From assembly GCA_963702705.1 (NCBI GenBank), contig CAVPDR010000002.1, positions 62,001 through 126,000 on the forward strand: a DNA stretch of 64,000 nt. The letters run 5' to 3'. The notes below the pieces were generated by a model. The model made no database searches, was not told the origin of the DNA, and saw only the letters and a program-made list of their open reading frames with translations. Every line of letters begins with the position of its first letter. The stretch's first letter is position 1. Positions 41,846 to 50,627 of this stretch are shown piece by piece. The position numbers were made by a program, and so were the translations under genes. The stretch comes from VRUE01 sp963702705. GTDB lineage: Bacteria > Actinomycetota > Thermoleophilia > Solirubrobacterales > 70-9.

Positions 41846-44092
41846 TCAGCCGCGGCGCTCGCGGTCGCCGCCGCGGGGACGCCGTCCCTCGCGGCCGCCA
41901 CGGCCGCCACGATCGCCGCCGTTGCGGCGCGGACCACCGTCGCCGGAGCCGACCGAGGCCAGTTCCTCCGGACTCTTGCCCGCGACAGAGGGGTCGTCGG
42001 AGAGGCGCAGGCCGATGCGGCCGCGCTCGCGGTCGACCTCGACCACGGTGACGTCGATCTCCTCGCCCGAGGTGAGGACGTCGTCGACCGAGTCGACCCG
42101 CTCACCGGGCTTGACGTTGGAGATGTGCAACAGACCATCGGTGCCCTTGACCAGCTCGACGAAGGCGCCAAACGTGGTCGTCTTGACCACCTTGGCGCTC
42201 TCGTAGCGATCGCCGACTTCGGCCTCCTTGGTCATCGACTGGATCCGGGCGACGCAGGCTTCGACCTGGGAACCGGTCGGCGCGTAGATACGGATGGTGC
42301 CGTCGTCCTCGACGTCGATTTCGGCTTCGAACTCCTCGCAGAGGGCGCGGATGGTTTCGCCACCCTTGCCGATCACGGCGCCGATCTTCTCCTGATCGAT
42401 CTTGATCGATTCGATCCGCGGCGCGTGCTGGGAGAGCTGCTCGCGCGGCCCGTCGATCGCCTCGGCCATCTTGCCGAGGATGAACTGGCGACCCTTGTTG
42501 GCCTGCTCAAGGGCGTCGGTGAGGATCTCGAAGGTGACGCCGGTGATCTTGATGTCCATCTGCAGGGCGGTGATCCCGTCCGCGGTGCCGGCGACCTTGA
42601 AGTCCATGTCGCCGAGGTGGTCCTCGACGCCGGCGATGTCGGTGAGGACGATGTAGTCGTCGCCCTCCTTGATCAGGCCCATCGCCACACCGGCGACGGG
42701 AGCGCTGACCGGGACGCCGGCGGCCTGCAGCGCCATCGAGGAGGCGCAGACCGAGCCCATCGAGGAGGAGCCGTTGGACTCGAGCGTCTCGGAGACGACC
42801 CGGATCACGTAGGGGAAGTCCTCTTCATTGGGAATCGTCGCCACCAGGGCACGCTCGGCGAGCGCACCGTGGCCGATGTCGCGGCGCTTCGGGCCGCGCA
42901 TGAAGCCCGCCTCCCCGACCGAGAAGGGCGGGAAGTTGTAGTGGTGCCAGAACTTCTTCGAGGTCTCCAGGCCGAGCGTGTCGATCCGCATGTCCATGCG
43001 CGTCGTGCCGAGCGCGGCATTGGAGAGGATCTGGGTCTCGCCGCGGGTGAAGAGCGCCGAGCCGTGCACGCGAGGCGAGATGTCGACCTCGCACTCGATC
43101 GGCCGGATCTCGTCCTGGGCGCGGCCGTCGGGGCGCTTCTTGTCGACGGCGATCGCCTTGCGGATCGTGTCCTTCTCGATCGCGCCGAAGGCTGCCTTGG
43201 CTTCGGCCACCTGCTTCTCGTCGGTCTCGCCGTCGGCGGACTCGGGCGCGTACTTGGCGACGACCTCGTCCTTGACCTTGTCGATCGCCTCGTAGCGCTC
43301 GAGCTTGCCCTCGGTCGCAATCGCGTCGACCAGCGCCTGGCCGTGCGAGGAGCGGATGTCGCTGAGCAGGCCCTCGTCGATCTTGGGGGCCTCGACCTCG
43401 ATCTTCTCCTTGCCCGCCTTCTGCTGCAGTTCCTCCATCGCCGCGCAGAGCTTCTTGATCTCGCCGTGGGCGATGTCGAGCGCGTCGAGGATCTCCTGCT
43501 CGGTGACGCCGTTGGCGCCGGCCTCGACCATCAGGATCGCCTCGTCGGTGCCGGCGACGATCAGGTCGAGCTCGAGCTCGGCGTGGTCCTCCTCGGAGGG
43601 GTTGACGACGAAGTCGCCGTCGAGCTTGCCGATCCGCACCGCGCCGACGTGGGCGGCGACGGGAACCGGGGAGATCGCCAGCGCCGCGGAGGCGCCGTTC
43701 ATCGCGAGGATGTCGTAGGGGTTGACCTGGTCGACCGACATCGGGATCGCGACCAGCTGGGTCTCGTAGTGCCAGCCCTTGGGGAAGAGCGGGCGGATCG
43801 GCCGGTCGATCATGCGCGCGGTCAGCGTCGCCTTCTCGCCCGAGCGGCCCTCGCGACGGAAGAACGAGCCGGGGATCTTGCCCGCGGCGTACATCCGCTC
43901 CTCGACGTCGACGGTGAGGGGAAGGAAGTCCACGTCGCGCAGGTTGCCGACGGTTGCGGTGCAGAGCACCATCGTGTCGCCGGCCTGAACCACGACCGCG
44001 CCACCCGCCTGCTTCGCGAGTTTTCCGGTCTCGAAGGAAATCTGGCCGTCGCCGATGTCCGCCGAGACGCGGGTTACGTCAAACATGCTCAT
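41846..44092 (-). CDS. pnp: Polyribonucleotide nucleotidyltransferase
   Basis: 748 residues with two RNase PH-like cores, an alpha-helical linker, a KH domain (IGKGGETIRALCEEF) and an S1 domain (ATTFGAFVELVKGTDGLLHIS type), then a Gly/Arg-rich tail (GGDRGGRGGREGRRP). It degrades RNA 3'-5' phosphorolytically and can add tails. The start at 44092 follows GGAGGTAGG. The 5' leader contains strong hairpins (see 44110-44165). It follows rpsO and the peroxiredoxin fusion; rpsO-pnp linkage is widespread. Confidence 0.96.
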   Translation of the reverse strand: MSMFDVTRVSADIGDGQISFETGKLAKQAGGAVVVQAGDTMVLCTATVGNLRDVDFLPLTVDVEERMYAAGKIPGSFFRREGRSGEKATLTARMIDRPIRPLFPKGWHYETQLVAIPMSVDQVNPYDILAMNGASAALAISPVPVAAHVGAVRIGKLDGDFVVNPSEEDHAELELDLIVAGTDEAILMVEAGANGVTEQEILDALDIAHGEIKKLCAAMEELQQKAGKEKIEVEAPKIDEGLLSDIRSSHGQALVDAIATEGKLERYEAIDKVKDEVVAKYAPESADGETDEKQVAEAKAAFGAIEKDTIRKAIAVDKKRPDGRAQDEIRPIECEVDISPRVHGSALFTRGETQILSNAALGTTRMDMRIDTLGLETSKKFWHHYNFPPFSVGEAGFMRGPKRRDIGHGALAERALVATIPNEEDFPYVIRVVSETLESNGSSSMGSVCASSMALQAAGVPVSAPVAGVAMGLIKEGDDYIVLTDIAGVEDHLGDMDFKVAGTADGITALQMDIKITGVTFEILTDALEQANKGRQFILGKMAEAIDGPREQLSQHAPRIESIKIDQEKIGAVIGKGGETIRALCEEFEAEIDVEDDGTIRIYAPTGSQVEACVARIQSMTKEAEVGDRYESAKVVKTTTFGAFVELVKGTDGLLHISNVKPGERVDSVDDVLTSGEEIDVTVVEVDRERGRIGLRLSDDPSVAGKSPEELASVGSGDGGPRRNGGDRGGRGGREGRRPRGGDRERRG

Positions 44093-44109
44093 TTAGTTGT
44101 CCTACCTCC

Positions 44110-44165
44110 GGCCGCCCGGATGGCGGCCATCTGCTTTCAGAACTCTCGTTCTCTTTCGAAAGAGA
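44110..44165 (-). promoter_or_regulatory. pnp 5' leader hairpins
   Basis: Two stems precede pnp on its transcript: a 16-bp palindrome TCTCTTTCGAAAGAGA (44150-44165) and a 7-bp stem GGCCGCC/GGCGGCC with a 5-nt loop (44110-44128). The second abuts the Shine-Dalgarno GGAGGTAGG. A structured pnp leader fits the known autoregulation of pnp by leader processing in other bacteria; here it is a structural inference only. Confidence 0.5.
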
Positions 44166-44178
44166 GTACAGACGCCGA

Positions 44179-44227
44179 GACGTGTCTGAGCTTAGCCCCG
44201 CTATGGGTGGGTTAGCTCAGACACGTC
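44179..44227. repeat. Inverted repeat at the 3' end of the peroxiredoxin-DsbA gene
   Basis: Arms GACGTGTCTGAGC (44179-44191) and GCTCAGACACGTC (44215-44227) are exact complements with a 23-nt spacer that itself holds a smaller TTAGCCC/GGGTTAG pairing. The right arm encodes the last residues of the upstream gene, whose stop is at 44212-44214. Its position at a gene end recalls the other palindromic elements here. Confidence 0.7.
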
Positions 44228-45123
44228 CGACGGGGAAGATCGCCGGGGTTCCGGTGACCCCGGCGCGGATTCCCGACTCGAAATCGCGCCGCACGCGCGC
44301 TGCGACCGCTGCGGAGCGGCGGTCGGTCTCGAAGCGCTCCAGGTCGAGTCCGAGCCGCTCGACCCGTTGCCAGAGGTGCGGGTCGTCGACGTGGCCGCGG
44401 TCGGCGTAGAGGGAGTCGACCATCTCGAAGAAGCGCCCCTGTCGGCCCGCCGCCTCGGCAGCCGCGTGCAGGGCGGGAGAGCGCGGGTGCTTGCTGGCGA
44501 CGGGGAAGTGGCGGAAGACGACGCGTCGCCTCGCGCTCGGAGATCTCCGTCCAGGCCGAGGCGCAGTGCGGGCAGCCGAGGTCGGCATAGACGATCAGCA
44601 GCGACCCTTCTCCCCTGCGATGGTCGTCCGGCCCGGCCGGCGGCACCGCGGCGCTGGTCAGCTCAGCGCTCAGGGTTTCGAGCGCGTCGAAGATCAGGTT
44701 GGCGCCGGGGATCTCCAGCGGCGTCGGCGACTCGTGCACCCACTCGACCGTGCCCTCCTCGTCGATGAGGACGAGCGAGCGATTGGCGTGGCCGGTCTGC
44801 TCGATGTAGGCGCCGTAGGCGCGCGCGACCTCGCCCTTGGGCTCGAAGTCGGCGAGCAGCGGCGTGTCGATGCCGAGCTTCTCCTGGAAGGCCTTGTGGG
44901 CGAAGCCGCTGTCGACGCTGATCCCGACCATCTGCACGCCCTTGGCCTCGATCTCGGGCTTGACCTCCTGGTAGATCGAGAGCTGGTCGCTGCAGACCGG
45001 GCTGAAGTCGAGCGGGTAGAAGACGAGCAGGACCTTCCTGCCGCGGAAGTCGGCGAGCGAGACCTTCTCCCCGTCCTGATTGCGGAGGGTGAAGTCGGGA
45101 GCCGGCTCGCCGGCGGCGATCAT
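44212..45123 (-). CDS. Peroxiredoxin-DsbA fusion, frameshifted in its second half
   Basis: Residues 1 to about 150 are an AhpC/TSA peroxiredoxin (APDFTLRNQDGE, peroxidatic Cys in DFSPVCSDQL). A second domain starts with YADLGCPHCASAW, a thioredoxin-like CPHC site. After WTEISER the frame turns into low-complexity Arg/Pro/Gly. One frame over, about 44535-44217 reads as a proper DsbA-like continuation (RVVFRHFPVASKHP, FFEMVDSLYADRG, GVTGTPAIF with the cis-Pro). A single-base indel near 44530-44545 would restore a fusion of roughly 270 residues. Its start overlaps the rpsO stop (ATGA). Confidence 0.75.
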   Translation of the reverse strand: MIAAGEPAPDFTLRNQDGEKVSLADFRGRKVLLVFYPLDFSPVCSDQLSIYQEVKPEIEAKGVQMVGISVDSGFAHKAFQEKLGIDTPLLADFEPKGEVARAYGAYIEQTGHANRSLVLIDEEGTVEWVHESPTPLEIPGANLIFDALETLSAELTSAAVPPAGPDDHRRGEGSLLIVYADLGCPHCASAWTEISEREATRRLPPLPRRQQAPALSRPARGCRGGGPTGALLRDGRLPLRRPRPRRRPAPLATGRAARTRPGALRDRPPLRSGRSARAARFRVGNPRRGHRNPGDLPRRTCLS

Positions 45124-45389
45124 CGGCGCAGGCCGAGTTCGGCGACCAGGGAGCGATAGCGCTCGAGGTCGTGGCGCTCGAGGTAGCGCAGCATGCGACG
45201 GCGCTTGCCGACCAGCATCAGCAGGCCGCGACGCGAGTGGTGGTCTTTGGCGTGCGTGCGCAGGTGCTCGGTGAGTTCGTTGATCCGCTCGGTGAGCAGG
45301 GCGACCTGGACCTCGGCGGAGCCGGTGTCGCCATCGGCGCGACCGTACTTGCCGATCAGCTCGCTCTTTTTCTCCTTGGTCAGGCCCAT
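45120..45389 (-). CDS. rpsO: 30S ribosomal protein S15
   Basis: 89 residues, the exact family size. Diagnostic blocks: DTGSAEVQVALLTERI, LTEHLRTHAKDHHSRRGLL, VGKRRRMLRYL and YRSLVAELGLRR. S15 binds the three-way junction of 16S rRNA early in assembly. The start at 45389 is chosen over the longer frame because it matches the universal MGLTKEKK-type N-terminus. It overlaps the peroxiredoxin fusion gene by 4 nt. Confidence 0.97.
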   Translation of the reverse strand: MGLTKEKKSELIGKYGRADGDTGSAEVQVALLTERINELTEHLRTHAKDHHSRRGLLMLVGKRRRMLRYLERHDLERYRSLVAELGLRR

Positions 45390-45420
45390 TTCGTAAAAAG
45401 TGCCGCGCCCCAGACGGAGC

Positions 45421-46309
45421 TCACGGCCGCTGGAAGCTAGCACAGACGCGCTTCGCGTCCTCGACATCGATCCGCATCTGGGCGATCAGCTCCTCGACGC
45501 CGGCGAAACGCTTCTCGCCGCGCAGGCGGGCGACGAAGGCGACGCGCAGGTCGGTGCCGTAGAGGTCGCCCTCGTAGTCGATCAGGTAGGTCTCGATCAG
45601 GACGCCGCGGCCGCTCTCGAAGGTCGGCCGCACGCCGACGTTGACGGCGGCCGGGATGCCGTTGGCGAAGGCCGCGTAGACGCCGTGGCCGGGGATCGCG
45701 AGGCGGTCGTCGGGGACGATGTTGGCGGTCGGAAAGCCGAGCTCACGGCCGCGCTGGTCGCCGCTCGACCACTTCGCCCTCGACCATGAAGGGGGCGCCG
45801 AGGCAGTGCCGGGCGCCCTCCATGTCGCCGGCCGCGACCAGGGCCCTGATCCGGGTCGAGGAGACGGTCTCGCCGTCGACCTCGACCAGGGGCACGACCC
45901 GCGTCTCGAACTCCGCCCGAGCGGCGAGCATGGTCCGGATCGCCCTTGGCCTTGGCGCCGAAGCGGAAGTTCTCGCCGACCGAGACCCGCTCGGCACCGA
46001 GCCGCTCGATCAGGACGCCTCGATGAATTCCTCGGCGCTGCGCTGGGCAAACTCGCGATCGAATGGGATCACGACCAGCTCGCGCACTCCCAGCCCCTCG
46101 ATCACGTCGCGCTTGACCCCGAAGGGCATGATCAGCTTCGGCAGCGCCGCCGGGTGGAGGATCTCGAGCGGGTGCGGGTCGAAGGTGAGGACCGTGTCGG
46201 CGTCGTCGATCACCGCCTGGTGGCCGCGGTGGACGCCGTCGAAGGTGCCGATCGCAACGTGGCGGGGACGCGGCTGGGCGTCGGGCAGGGAAGTGACCTG
46301 GATGCTCAC
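45421..46309 (-). CDS. ribF: Bifunctional riboflavin kinase/FAD synthetase, with three apparent frameshifts
   Basis: The N-terminal FMN adenylyltransferase part is clear from the GTG at 46309 (HVAIGTFDGVHRGH, VLTFDPHPLEI, VIPFDREFAQRSAEEFI). After this the reading frame changes near 46015 (VLIERLGAERVSVGENFRFG), again near 45930-45940 (ETRVVPLVEVDGETVSSTRIR), and near 45760 (GDQRGRELGFPTANIVPDD for the riboflavin-kinase domain). Every expected block is present and in order, so single-base indels split an otherwise normal gene. RibF is essential in most bacteria, so sequence error is likelier than decay. The start overlaps the truB stop (GTGA). Confidence 0.8.
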
Positions 46310-47023
46310 GAGAAGGTGCTCCCCGGTTCCTCGTCGATGTGTATCGCCGGCAAGGAACAGCGGGTGCTCATCGTAGGGCCTCCGCCGCGGCCGGGACCAG
46401 CTCTGGCGATCTGCGCCAAGCTCAGCTCCTCGCCGGCGTCCTCGATCGCTGAACGGGCCGATCGCGGTGCGGCGCAGCTGCTGCGCAGTAGGCGTCCTCG
46501 AGCGTCTCGACCAGGGTGCGGACGTAGGTGCCGGTCGAGCACTCGATCTCGTATTCGGCGCTCTCGGCGCCCGCTGGCGAGCAGGTCGGCGCGGTAGACC
46601 TCGATCTCCCGTTCCGGCGTCTCGACCACCTCGCCGCGGTGGGCCTTGCGGTAGAGGCGCTCGCCACCGACGCGGACCGCCGAGGTCATCGGCACCCGTT
46701 GGCGCACCCGTCCCGTCGGCAGCTCCAGCGAGGCCGGGACGCGGCCGGTCTCGCTCAGCTCGCCGTCGGGATCGCCGGTGCTCGAGCGCCAGCCCAGCCG
46801 GGCCTGGGCGAGGTAGATCTTCGGCAACCCGGTGAGGAAGCGCTGCAGACGCGTCGCGCCATCCGAGCAGGACGAGCAGCAGGCCGGTGGCGAAAGGGTC
46901 GAGCGTGCCGGCGTGGCCCGCCTTGCATCCGCGCTCTCGCCGCAGCGACTGCACCATGTCGTGGGAGGTTATCCCCGCCGGCTTGTCGCAGAGCAGGACA
47001 GTGCCCTCGCGGCGGCGCGCCAT
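46306..47023 (-). CDS. truB: tRNA pseudouridine-55 synthase, with about four apparent frameshifts
   Basis: The start at 47023 leads into LLCDKPAGITSHDMVQ and the catalytic-Asp block GHAGTLDPFATGLLL. The rest is spread over three frames in correct order: RFLTGLPKIYLAQ and ERLYRKAHRGE (shift near 46860), ESAEYEIECSTGTYVRTL (near 46570), QQLRRTAIGPFS (near 46490), and IEDAGEELSLAQIARA (near 46450). All TruB motifs exist, so the protein is intact apart from small indels. It makes pseudouridine 55 in the T-loop of tRNAs. It lies 1 nt after the nrnA stop. Confidence 0.8.
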
Positions 47024-47024
47024 C

Positions 47025-48014
47025 TCAGGCGCCGAGCTGGGCGGTGACCTCACCGCAGAGGAAGCTGACCAGCTCCTCGAGCTCGAGGTCGGTGGAGAAG
47101 CCGGCGGCGCGTTTGTGGCCCCCTCCCCCGTGCTCGCGCGCGATCGCCGAGACGTCGATCTCGCCGCCGCTGGAGCGCAGGCTGACCTTGCGGGCGGCCC
47201 GGCCGCGGTCGCCCTGGTCGCGGATCAGCGCCGCCACCTGCGAGCCTTCGATCGAGCGCAGGTGGTCGATGATCCCCTCGGTCATCTCCTCGCCGGCGCC
47301 GCTTGCCTCGTAGTCGGCCTCGGTGATGTAGGAGACGACCAGCCGCTCGCCGCAGTAGCGCCGGATGCCCTCGAGCGCGCGCGAGAGCAGCCGCAGCTTC
47401 TCGATCGGCACGTGCTCGTAGAGGCGGCGGTAGGTTTCGTCGACCGGGACGCCGGCATCGATCAGCTCGGCGGCGATCCGGTGCGTCTGGGCGTTGGTGT
47501 TCTCGTACATGAACTTGCCCGTGTCGGTGATCAGGCCGACGTAGAGCGCCGAGGCGATCTCCGGCGTGATCTCGGCGCCGAGCAGGCATGCGCCAGCCCG
47601 TGGACGATCTCCGCCGTGCGAGGAGGCGCCCGTTTCGACCAGGTTGACGTCGCCGAAGAGCGTGTTGTCGTGGTGGTGGTCGATGTTGATGCGGAAGTTG
47701 TTGCCATTGCTGAGGAACTCGACCGGCATGCGGTCGATGTTGCCGCAGTCGAGGAAGATCACCGTGCGGTCGGCCATGTCCGCCGGCGGCTCGTGGAAGA
47801 CCTCCTCCAGGGGCAGGAAGCGGTACTCGATCGGCAGCGGGAACTCCTTTGCCGCCATGAACATCACCGAGTCCTTGCCGAGCTGGCCGAGCAGGTGGTG
47901 CATGCCGAGCAGCGAGCCGAGCGCGTCGCCGTCGGGGCCCTCGTGGGCGGTGAGCAGGAAGCGCTCGCGCGAGCGCAGCTCGGCGGCAACCTGCTCGATC
48001 CCGGCCGTGGCCAC
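47025..48014 (-). CDS. nrnA: DHH-family bifunctional oligoribonuclease/PAP phosphatase (NrnA)
   Basis: 329 residues from a GTG. DHH phosphoesterase motifs: AHEGPDGDALGS, LDCGNIDR, the DHH signature as NIDHHHDN, and the DHHA1 domain ending with GGGGHKRAAGF. The enzyme degrades nano-RNAs and pAp. Between TGASS and LLGAEITP about 14 residues (HGGDRPRAGAC) look wrong; reading one frame over restores AEIVHGLAH, so two compensating indels near 47625 and 47585 are likely. The natural start may be the ATG at 48036 that overlaps the rbfA stop, again one base out of frame. Confidence 0.85.
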   Translation of the reverse strand: MATAGIEQVAAELRSRERFLLTAHEGPDGDALGSLLGMHHLLGQLGKDSVMFMAAKEFPLPIEYRFLPLEEVFHEPPADMADRTVIFLDCGNIDRMPVEFLSNGNNFRINIDHHHDNTLFGDVNLVETGASSHGGDRPRAGACLLGAEITPEIASALYVGLITDTGKFMYENTNAQTHRIAAELIDAGVPVDETYRRLYEHVPIEKLRLLSRALEGIRRYCGERLVVSYITEADYEASGAGEEMTEGIIDHLRSIEGSQVAALIRDQGDRGRAARKVSLRSSGGEIDVSAIAREHGGGGHKRAAGFSTDLELEELVSFLCGEVTAQLGA

Positions 48015-48032
48015 CCCGGTGGCCTCGCTCGT

Positions 48033-48357
48033 TCATGCTTCCTCCTCGTCGAGCAGGCGCGAGATCCGCATCCCTTGCTCGACCGTCTCGTCGTAGTGGA
48101 AGGAGAGGGTCGGGGTGCGCTTCATCCGGGTCTCGGCGGCGATCTTCGCCTGTAGCACCCCGTGCGAGGAGCCCAGGCCGGTCATCGTCGCCTCGCGCTC
48201 CTCCTCGGATCCGAGCACGCTGACGTAGACCTTGGCGGCGCGTAGATCGGGGCTGGTCTCGACCGAAGTCACGGTTACGAAGCCGATGCGGGGATCGCTC
48301 GAGTTCGGCGATGGCTGCGCCTACCACCTCGCGAAGCACCTCGTTGATGCGGCGCAT
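48033..48357 (-). CDS. rbfA: Ribosome-binding factor A, with one apparent frameshift
   Basis: The ATG at 48357 begins with MRRINEVLREVVG and AAIAELE, typical of RbfA. The frame then slips by one base near 48300; the next frame reads DPRIGFVTVTSVETSPDLRAAKVYVSVLG and runs to the stop at 48033. Together they give a normal RbfA of about 107 residues with the KH-like fold. It assists 16S 5'-end maturation and cold adaptation. It lies 17 nt downstream of infB. Confidence 0.85.
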
Positions 48358-48374
48358 GCGAGGGCGTGGCCATC

Positions 48375-50627
48375 CTAATCCAGCGTCTGCTCGACCTGCT
48401 TTGTCTTGTAGAACTCGAGCATGTCTCCCTCCTTGACGTCAGCGTAGCCGTCAAGGACGATGCCGCACTCCTGACCCTCCTCGACCTCCTGCACGTTGTC
48501 TTTGAAGCGGCGCAGGGAGCCGAGCTTGCCGTCCCAGATGACCGTGCCTTCGCGGATCAGGCGGACGCTGGCGTCGCGGGCGACCCTGCCTTCGGTGACG
48601 ATGCAGCCGGCGATGCGGCCGACCTTGGAGGCCTTGAAGGTCTGCTTGACCTCGGCCTCGCCGAGCGTCTCCTCGACCTCAACCGCCTCCAGCATGCCCT
48701 CCATCGCGTTGCGCAGGTCTTCGGTGATCTTGTAGATCACCGAGTAGGTGCGGACGTCGACGCCCTCGCGCTCGGCGGCCTTGCGTGCGTCGGCCAGGGG
48801 CCGCACGTTGAAGCCAATGATGATCGCGTCGGAAGCCGAGGCCAGCATCACGTCGGACTCGTTGATGCCGCCGGTCTGCGAGTGGATGATGTTGATCCCG
48901 ACCTGCTCCTGTGGGACCTTGGCGATCTCGTCCTGCAGCGCCTCCAGCGAGCCGGCGACATCGGCCTTGAGCACGATGTTGAGCTCCTTGATCTCGCCCT
49001 CCTGGACCCGCGAGAAGACCTCCTCGAGGCTGACCTTGCGCGCCTGGCGGCGGGCCAGGGCCTCGGTCTTGAGCCGGTTGGCGCGCTCCTGGGCGTCCTG
49101 GCGGGCGCGGCGGTCGTTCTCGACCGCGCGGACGAACTCGCCCGCATCGGCGACGCCATCGAAGCCGAGCACCTCGACCGGCATCCCCGGGCCGGCGCTC
49201 TGCACGCGCTTGCCGGTGAAGTCATGCATCGCCCGCACCCGGCCCCACTGCGGCCCGGCGACGAGCGAGTCGCCGACCTTCAGCGTGCCGCGCTGGACCA
49301 GGATCGTGACCACGGGGCCGCGGCCGGGATCGAGCTGGGACTCGACCACGGTGCCCGAAGCGGGAGCATCGGGGTTGGCCCCCAGTTCCTCCAGCTCGGT
49401 GACCAGCAGGATCATCTCGAGCAGCTTGTCGAGCCCTTCGTGGGTCTTGGCGGAGACGTCGACGTAGACCGTTTCCCCGCCCCAGTCCTCCGGGGTGAGG
49501 CCGTCGGCGGCGAGCTCATTGCGGACGCGGTCGGGCTGGGCGCCCTCCTTGTCGATCTTGTTGACCGCGATCAGGATCGGCACGTCGGCGGCGCGGGCGT
49601 GGTCGATCGCCTCTTTGGTCTGCGGCATCACGCCGTCGTCGGCGGCGACGACGACAACCGCGATATCGGTGACCTTGGCGCCACGGGCGCGCATCGCGGT
49701 GAAGGCGGCGTGGCCCGGGGTGTCGAGGAAAGTAATGGTCTTGTCGTCGTGGTGGACCTGGTAGGCGCCGATGTGCTGGGTGATGCCGCCTGCCTCCCCC
49801 GCCGCGACCTCGGTCTCGCGGATCGCGTCGAGCAGCGAGGTCTTGCCGTGGTCGACGTGGCCCATGATCGTGACCACGGGAGGCCGGTCGGCGAGCTCCT
49901 CGTCGGAGTCCTCGAAGGCGGGTTCCTCGGGCTCCTCGTCGGCGGTGGTGACGATCTCGAGCTTGCGGTCGTACTCGTCGGCGATCGCCGCGATCGACTC
50001 GTCGGTCAGGGTCTGCGTGAGGGTCGCCATCTCCCCCATCGTCATCAGCTTCTTGATCACCTCGGCGCTGCCCAGTCCCAGCAGCTCGGCAACCTCGCGC
50101 ACAGTCGCCCCAGAAGGAACCTTGGTCGCCTCGGGCTCGACCTCTGCAGCTTTGGGCGGCGGCTCCTCCAGCAGCGGCCGGCGACGTCGTCCACCGCGCC
50201 GCCGCGGCGGACGCTGGGGCGGCGGCCCACCCATCTGATCGCGGCGGGCAGCTTGGGAATCGATCACAACACGACGCTTTTTGCCGGCGCCACCGCCGGT
50301 CCCACCGCCAGCAGCGGGCTTACCGGCCGGGCGAACGGGCCCTTTCGAAGCCTGAGAAGCGGGCGGAGCGGGTTTGGCGGCCGCTTGGGGTGCCGGGGCG
50401 GCCTTTTGCTGCTGCGGCGCGGCAGCGGCAGGCGCAGGCTTGGCGTCGGCCGCGGTGGCGGCTCCGCCGTTCCCCTTGGCGGCCTGGATCGCCTTCAGCG
50501 CAGCCGCCTCATCGACACTGGAAGCAGCAGCTTTAGCCTCGATCCCGGCGCTTTTAAGCGCGGCAAGGACCTCCTTGCTCTCAAGCCCTTGCGCTTTGGC
50601 GATCTCGTGAACCCGTTTTTTCGCCAC
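48375..50627 (-). CDS. infB: Translation initiation factor IF-2
   Basis: 750 residues. An IF2_N domain (KKRVHEIAKAQGLESKEVLAAL) leads into an Ala/Pro/Lys linker and a basic patch (RRRGGRRRRP); a second IF2_N-like helix (VREVAELLGLGSAEVIKKLM) precedes the G domain with GHVDHGKTSL, DTPGHAAF and NKIDKE. Domains II-IV follow, ending with SLRRFKDNVQEVEEGQECG. It delivers initiator tRNA to the 30S subunit. It shares one base with the nusA stop and lies upstream of rbfA. No ylxR or rplGA-like gene sits between nusA and infB. Confidence 0.97.
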   Translation of the reverse strand: MAKKRVHEIAKAQGLESKEVLAALKSAGIEAKAAASSVDEAAALKAIQAAKGNGGAATAADAKPAPAAAAPQQQKAAPAPQAAAKPAPPASQASKGPVRPAGKPAAGGGTGGGAGKKRRVVIDSQAARRDQMGGPPPQRPPRRRGGRRRRPLLEEPPPKAAEVEPEATKVPSGATVREVAELLGLGSAEVIKKLMTMGEMATLTQTLTDESIAAIADEYDRKLEIVTTADEEPEEPAFEDSDEELADRPPVVTIMGHVDHGKTSLLDAIRETEVAAGEAGGITQHIGAYQVHHDDKTITFLDTPGHAAFTAMRARGAKVTDIAVVVVAADDGVMPQTKEAIDHARAADVPILIAVNKIDKEGAQPDRVRNELAADGLTPEDWGGETVYVDVSAKTHEGLDKLLEMILLVTELEELGANPDAPASGTVVESQLDPGRGPVVTILVQRGTLKVGDSLVAGPQWGRVRAMHDFTGKRVQSAGPGMPVEVLGFDGVADAGEFVRAVENDRRARQDAQERANRLKTEALARRQARKVSLEEVFSRVQEGEIKELNIVLKADVAGSLEALQDEIAKVPQEQVGINIIHSQTGGINESDVMLASASDAIIIGFNVRPLADARKAAEREGVDVRTYSVIYKITEDLRNAMEGMLEAVEVEETLGEAEVKQTFKASKVGRIAGCIVTEGRVARDASVRLIREGTVIWDGKLGSLRRFKDNVQEVEEGQECGIVLDGYADVKEGDMLEFYKTKQVEQTLD

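Noticed and set aside
41255..44215. A 986-codon open frame opposite pnp
   Set aside because: It is the antisense shadow of pnp and the M16 peptidase gene; the translation is Asp/Leu/Val/Gly-rich without domains. Similar shadows lie opposite infB (48366-50630) and carB (57750-60362).
45421..47023. ribF and truB as true pseudogenes
   Set aside because: All motifs remain in order, the changes are single-base, and neighbouring essential genes are hit too; sequence error is more likely than decay.
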